Assembly (NCBI GenBank): GCA_937888765.1
Contig: CALASU010000212.1
Coordinates: 1 to 8,810 of the forward strand
Direction of reading: 5' to 3'
Origin: an uncultured Clostridia bacterium
GTDB taxonomy: Bacteria; Bacillota; Clostridia; Lachnospirales; Anaerotignaceae
Length of the DNA stretch: 8,810 nucleotides
Positions 6,123-8,810 of the stretch are shown in pieces. Below the pieces are notes generated by a model. The model did no database searches. It was not told the origin of the DNA and was given only the letters and a program-made list of their open reading frames with translations. Positions within the stretch are counted from its first letter, which is position 1; every line of letters starts with the position of its first letter. The translations under genes were made by a program, and so were the position numbers.

Positions 6123-6174
6123 CACCCAGACCATGCCCCCTTTCGGGGGCACAGCCGAACCATTTCGGGTGGTT
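6123..6174 (-). terminator. Hairpin cluster with T-tract: probable (partial) terminator after the tube gene
   Basis: Two inverted repeats follow the tube gene on the minus strand. The first is AACCA/TGGTT (6170-6174 with 6158-6162) around a 7-base loop. The second is a very stable TGCCCCC/GGGGGCA stem (6145-6151 with 6134-6140) closed by a GAAA loop of the GNRA type. A CACCC (6167-6171) can also pair with GGGTG (6123-6127), enclosing the second hairpin; this outer stem is followed by A and then five T (6121-6117). The outer stem and the first hairpin share bases, so they exclude each other. The arrangement looks like an intrinsic, possibly leaky, terminator separating shaft genes from baseplate genes. 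The stem-to-T-tract spacing is only good if the outer stem forms, hence moderate confidence. Confidence 0.5.
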
Positions 6175-6199
6175 TTATGCCGTCTGCATAAATCTCTGA

Positions 6200-6697
6200 T
6201 CAGTTGGGAATAATCAGTTCTTCATATGCCAGCTCTACACTTTCAATTGCTACTTCACTCTGAGATGCATTCAGATCGGGTGCTGTATATTTTGTTACCC
6301 ATGCATTTGTCAGTACCCAGATTCTGGAACCGGGCTGAGAGCTTTCTACCAGACTCTGAGGTGCACCGCCGTTGATATCCAGCATTTCAATCTGCACACG
6401 GCTGCGAGGCATTTCACCGCGTACTTCGGATACACATTCCTGAATCCATGTTTTGAATGCACTGTCCAGTGTGTAGCCAAATTTCAGTGTTACGTTACCG
6501 TGTTTTACCAGACCGGGAATTTTAACAGGTGCCAGGCTGTGTGCGTTACCCTGACGGAATTCGATTACATCTACACTAGCTTCTACCCCGCTTACTTCGC
6601 TGAAAGCCGCAGTGCCGCTTACACCGTCTACAGTAACGAGGAAATTCATCTTGGTCAAAGGATATGCCAAGCCAGAGTCATTTTTATATGTTGCCAT
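6200..6697 (-). CDS. Main inner tube protein (gp19/Hcp-like, Afp1/Pvc1 type)
   Basis: Subunit of the stacked hexameric inner tube that the sheath surrounds and expels. The length of 165 residues is normal for the family. Visible hallmarks are NFLVTVDGVSGTAAFSEVSG (18-37), DVIEFRQGN (43-51), KIPGLVKHGNVTLKFG (59-74) and the C-terminal WVLTNAWVTKYTAPDLNASQ followed by SEVAIESVELAYEEL. These form the double beta-barrel of the gp19-like tail tube family. The start is the ATG at 6697, preceded by AAAGGAG with a somewhat long spacing of 11 bases. The gene is short and has no extension, unlike the second tube protein downstream, so it most likely builds the bulk of the tube. Terminator-like hairpins begin about 25 bases after the stop codon. 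Confidence 0.97.
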   Translation of the reverse strand: MATYKNDSGLAYPLTKMNFLVTVDGVSGTAAFSEVSGVEASVDVIEFRQGNAHSLAPVKIPGLVKHGNVTLKFGYTLDSAFKTWIQECVSEVRGEMPRSRVQIEMLDINGGAPQSLVESSQPGSRIWVLTNAWVTKYTAPDLNASQSEVAIESVELAYEELIIPN

Positions 6698-6738
6698 AAT
6701 GCATCAATCTCCTTTACTTATAAAATTCTCGTTTCTCC

Positions 6739-8445
6739 TTATTCAGCAGCTTCGCCGCCGCCGGCTTCTGCTGTCAGCTGAGATACGCGGAAGATTACGA
6801 ACTCAGCGGGTCTTGTAGGAGCTATACCTACGTTACAGATCAGTCTGCCGTTCATAATATCATCTTTTGTCATTGTTGTGCTGCCGATTTCTACGAAGTA
6901 ACCTTCAGAAGGGCTGCCGCCTGCCAGCATACCTGTTCTCCACATACTGTCAAGGAATGTGGATACTGTCAGCTGTACTCTGGACCACAGTGTTGCATCG
7001 TTGGGTTCAAATACAACCCAGTTTGTATTTGCTTTGATGCTTTCTTCTACATAGATGAACAGTCTTCTTACGTTTACATAACGGAATGTGGAGTTACTGC
7101 TTGCTGTTCTTGCACCCCATACACGGATACCCTGACCGGGAAGCTGACGGATCAGGTTGATGCCTTCAGGGTTCAGCACATCCTGTTCGTTTTTTGTGTA
7201 GTTCACTTTCAGACCGGAGCAGTATACTGTTTCATTCGCAGGTGCTTTATGTACCCCTCTTGTCATGTCTGTTCTTGCATAGATACCCATGATCGCACCG
7301 GAAGGAGGGATGAAGCCGGGTTTCTTTGACGCTCTGTCGTATACTTTGATCCAGGGATGATACATTGCCGCATATGTGCTGTCGATCATACCTCTGTATT
7401 CGATCAGATCCTTGGGTTTTGCCAAATCGCCGGGCATATCCAGAATTGCCATTCTGTTTTTCATGTTTTCGCAGTGACCTACCAGAGATACTACCACTTC
7501 AGGCATTGTCACACCGGGTACAGCCAGCATACTTGCATCTGTGTTTTCGATAAATGCCTGAATACCTGTTCTCTGACCGGGGCCATTGTCTTCCCCGATA
7601 AATGTACCTGCAGTTATTTTGTCAATGGAACCGTCAAAGCCGTCTGCCAGTGTTACCATACCACTGTCTTTGCCTTCACCCAGAATCGCTGCAACAGGAT
7701 TCATGATTTCCTTCATAGGCTCTGCTTCTACTTTAATCAGTTCGCTGCCCGCCATTTTTGTTACAATGTAATTGCTTGCAACAGGGTTGAAGCTTAGCCC
7801 TGTATACATTTCTGCTTCTTCATTATAACGAACCATTACATCTGTTTCCACCAGATACAGCAGTATGCTGGGAAGAATACCTGCATCTACCACTTCGTTC
7901 TTGAAAGGCTGTTCAAATGTTACCATGTTGTCATAGATCATCTGAATACGGTTGTATTCATCCCCTGCTTTTACAATATCGCCTTCTCTGAAGCCTGCAA
8001 CAGATTTTGCTTTATAGGTATTCTGTCCTGCATCTTCCATCAGCTGCATTTTTTTCTTTGCAACTGTAGAGAAAGATACCTGAATACGGTTGCCCCATTT
8101 CCCTTCATTTGCTGCTTTGAATTTCATGATGCCTGCTGTTGCTTCTGCACATTTTGCATCTTCGGGTACAACACGGCTTACATAGCATCTTGCGCCGCCG
8201 TTTGCAAAGAACTGTTCTACGGCATATGCCAGATAGCGATATTCTTCATGTGTAAATTCGCTCAGGAAGTCACCGAATGTTCTTTTAAAAGTCGCAAAAT
8301 TGCTGATCAGCGCAGGTGCACCTACTGCTGCACCTTTTTCAGCCAGACCTACAAACCCAGCCGTACTTGTGCCAACCCCCTCTATGGAACGAGGGGAATT
8401 GTCATACTCTTCAACATATACACCGGGAGATAAATATTCTGCCAT
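6739..8445 (-). CDS. Contractile tail sheath protein
   Basis: Sheath subunit of a contractile injection system; it polymerises around the inner tube and contracts to drive the tube through a target membrane. The 568 residues open with the classic N-terminus YLSPGVYVEEYDNSPRSIEG (4-23), followed by the GTSTAGFVGLAEKG strand (25-38). Next come YRYLAYAVEQFFANGGARCY (69-88) and a variable outer region at about residues 100-290. The conserved C-terminal half has PGVTMPEVVVSLVGHCE (310-326), MAILDMPGD (332-340), the YHPWIKVYD/GFIPPSGAIMGIYARTD core (362-393), RVWGARTAS (441-449), VNVRRLFIYVEESI (457-470) and a final RPAEFVIFRVSQL (545-557). The last segment is the handshake strand typical of sheaths. 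Only one sheath gene is present, whereas Afp carries three. The ATG at 8445 has an excellent ribosome binding site, and the tube gene follows after 41 bases. Identification is secure. Confidence 0.98.
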   Translation of the reverse strand: MAEYLSPGVYVEEYDNSPRSIEGVGTSTAGFVGLAEKGAAVGAPALISNFATFKRTFGDFLSEFTHEEYRYLAYAVEQFFANGGARCYVSRVVPEDAKCAEATAGIMKFKAANEGKWGNRIQVSFSTVAKKKMQLMEDAGQNTYKAKSVAGFREGDIVKAGDEYNRIQMIYDNMVTFEQPFKNEVVDAGILPSILLYLVETDVMVRYNEEAEMYTGLSFNPVASNYIVTKMAGSELIKVEAEPMKEIMNPVAAILGEGKDSGMVTLADGFDGSIDKITAGTFIGEDNGPGQRTGIQAFIENTDASMLAVPGVTMPEVVVSLVGHCENMKNRMAILDMPGDLAKPKDLIEYRGMIDSTYAAMYHPWIKVYDRASKKPGFIPPSGAIMGIYARTDMTRGVHKAPANETVYCSGLKVNYTKNEQDVLNPEGINLIRQLPGQGIRVWGARTASSNSTFRYVNVRRLFIYVEESIKANTNWVVFEPNDATLWSRVQLTVSTFLDSMWRTGMLAGGSPSEGYFVEIGSTTMTKDDIMNGRLICNVGIAPTRPAEFVIFRVSQLTAEAGGGEAAE

Positions 8446-8452
8446 ATTGTTT

Positions 8453-8460
8453 CCTCCTTT
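8453..8460 (-). promoter_or_regulatory. Strong ribosome binding site of the sheath gene
   Basis: On the minus strand AAAGGAGG is followed by seven bases and then the ATG of the sheath gene. This near-perfect anti-16S match fits a protein needed in many copies per particle. Confidence 0.8.
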
Positions 8461-8468
8461 TTTGTTTC

Positions 8469-8481
8469 AGCCTCTTCGGCT
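8469..8481. other. Small hairpin in the PAAR-sheath intergenic region
   Basis: A 4-bp stem (AGCC/GGCT) with a 5-base loop lies in the 77-base gap between the PAAR-like and sheath genes. On the plus strand it is followed by five T. On the coding (minus) strand it is flanked by A-rich sequence, so it does not look like a terminator for the operon. Next to it the 10-mer TTTTTCAGAC occurs twice on the plus strand (8481-8490 and 8499-8508). No convincing -10/-35 pair was found in this gap, so the sheath is probably co-transcribed with the PAAR-like gene. Confidence 0.25.
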
Positions 8482-8522
8482 TTTTCAGACTTTGTTGTTT
8501 TTTCAGACAGCTTCCTTCTGCC

Positions 8523-8810
8523 TTATCCCGTTACAATTTTTGTCTGCCCCGGGAGAAGAACCGAGATCTGCCCCATGCCCATGCCGCACAGCAGCATGGA
8601 ATCCTGTGTCAATACAGGTTTATTGCCGATCAGAACGGTTGGTTTTGTCGGCTGCCAGGGTCCCGCCGGTACCAGCATACAGGGCTGCGGGGTCAGAACC
8701 CCCAGTGCCGCTGCTGTTGCTGAGGCTACCTGTGGATTTGCCAGAGAAGTACACATACCGAAAGTGGGGATATTGCTGTATGGAGCCATATCCATAATGG
8801 TCGCAATCGG
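8523..8810 (-). CDS. PAAR-like protein, DUF4280 family (5' end outside window)
   Basis: Partial gene. The reading frame stays open to the right edge of the window, so the N-terminus is missing; the visible part is about 95 residues ending in TAA at 8523-8525. It reads PIATIMDMAP, then FGMCTSLANP, an Ala-rich helix (ATAAALGVLTPQPC), PWQPTKPTVLIGNKPVL and a final GMGMGQISVLLPGQT. This order of motifs is typical of DUF4280 PAAR-like proteins. The family is thought to form the sharp cone at the tip of the spike or to attach to an effector. The internal ATG at 8795 is not the start, because the family pattern continues upstream of it. In Afp/PVC clusters the PAAR gene follows the gp25 gene; here it lies 77 bases upstream of the sheath gene. 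Family assignment is firm. Whether it is the particle's only tip protein or a second one cannot be seen. Confidence 0.9.
   Translation of the reverse strand, partial: PIATIMDMAPYSNIPTFGMCTSLANPQVASATAAALGVLTPQPCMLVPAGPWQPTKPTVLIGNKPVLTQDSMLLCGMGMGQISVLLPGQTKIVTG

Noticed and set aside
6200..8445. R-type bacteriocin, ordinary myophage prophage or T6SS
   Set aside because: Two distinct tube proteins, the DUF6760-like and Afp7-like genes and the DUF4280 protein point to an extracellular-type CIS. No T6SS TssB/TssC split sheath and no capsid genes are present.
8446..8522. Promoter or terminator between the PAAR-like and sheath genes
   Set aside because: No -10/-35 pair of quality, and the only hairpin has a 4-bp stem without a T-tract on the coding strand.

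Overview
This window is part of a contractile injection system (CIS) locus: an extracellular-CIS / phage-tail-like particle related to the Afp, PVC and Streptomyces-type systems. All genes lie on the minus strand, so the window reads from right to left. No capsid, portal, terminase, integrase, T6SS membrane-complex or conjugation gene is visible. Two tube paralogs, a sheath, a DUF6760-like protein and an Afp7-like protein in one collinear run fit a dedicated injection system better than a prophage. Strong GGAGG-type Shine-Dalgarno sites, moderate GC and codon use suggest a Bacillota (Clostridia-like) host, but the taxon cannot be fixed from this window.

Layout in transcription order: (1) the 3' end of a DUF4280 PAAR-like gene (8523-8810, start outside the window); (2) a single sheath gene (6739-8445); (3) a main tube gene (6200-6697); (4) a 183-base intergenic region with a terminator-like hairpin cluster (about 6123-6174), immediately followed by a good sigma-A promoter candidate (6090-6118); (5) a small baseplate/tail-assembly protein with a CxxCxHxH motif (5654-6016); (6) a 60-residue DUF6760-like protein (5451-5633); (7) a second tube protein with a 300-residue C-terminal extension containing a regular R-x-W tandem repeat array (4058-5440); (8) a 1023-residue glutamine-rich, almost entirely helical protein with internal repeats (953-4024); (9) an Afp7-like tube/hub adaptor without a recognisable LysM (29-874); (10) the first codons of another gene (1-13), by position probably the spike protein.

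Working model: the sheath and the main tube form the contractile shaft and are needed in many copies. The genes after the hairpin/promoter junction build the baseplate side, which needs far fewer copies: tube initiator, small assembly factors, Afp7-like adaptor and spike. The ATPase, tape measure, gp25-like, gp6/gp7-like, fibre and cap genes expected in such a system are not in the window and may flank it.

The unusual parts are the repeat-bearing extension on the tube initiator and the very large Gln-rich protein next to it. Both sit between otherwise standard baseplate genes, and I recognise no characterised function for either.
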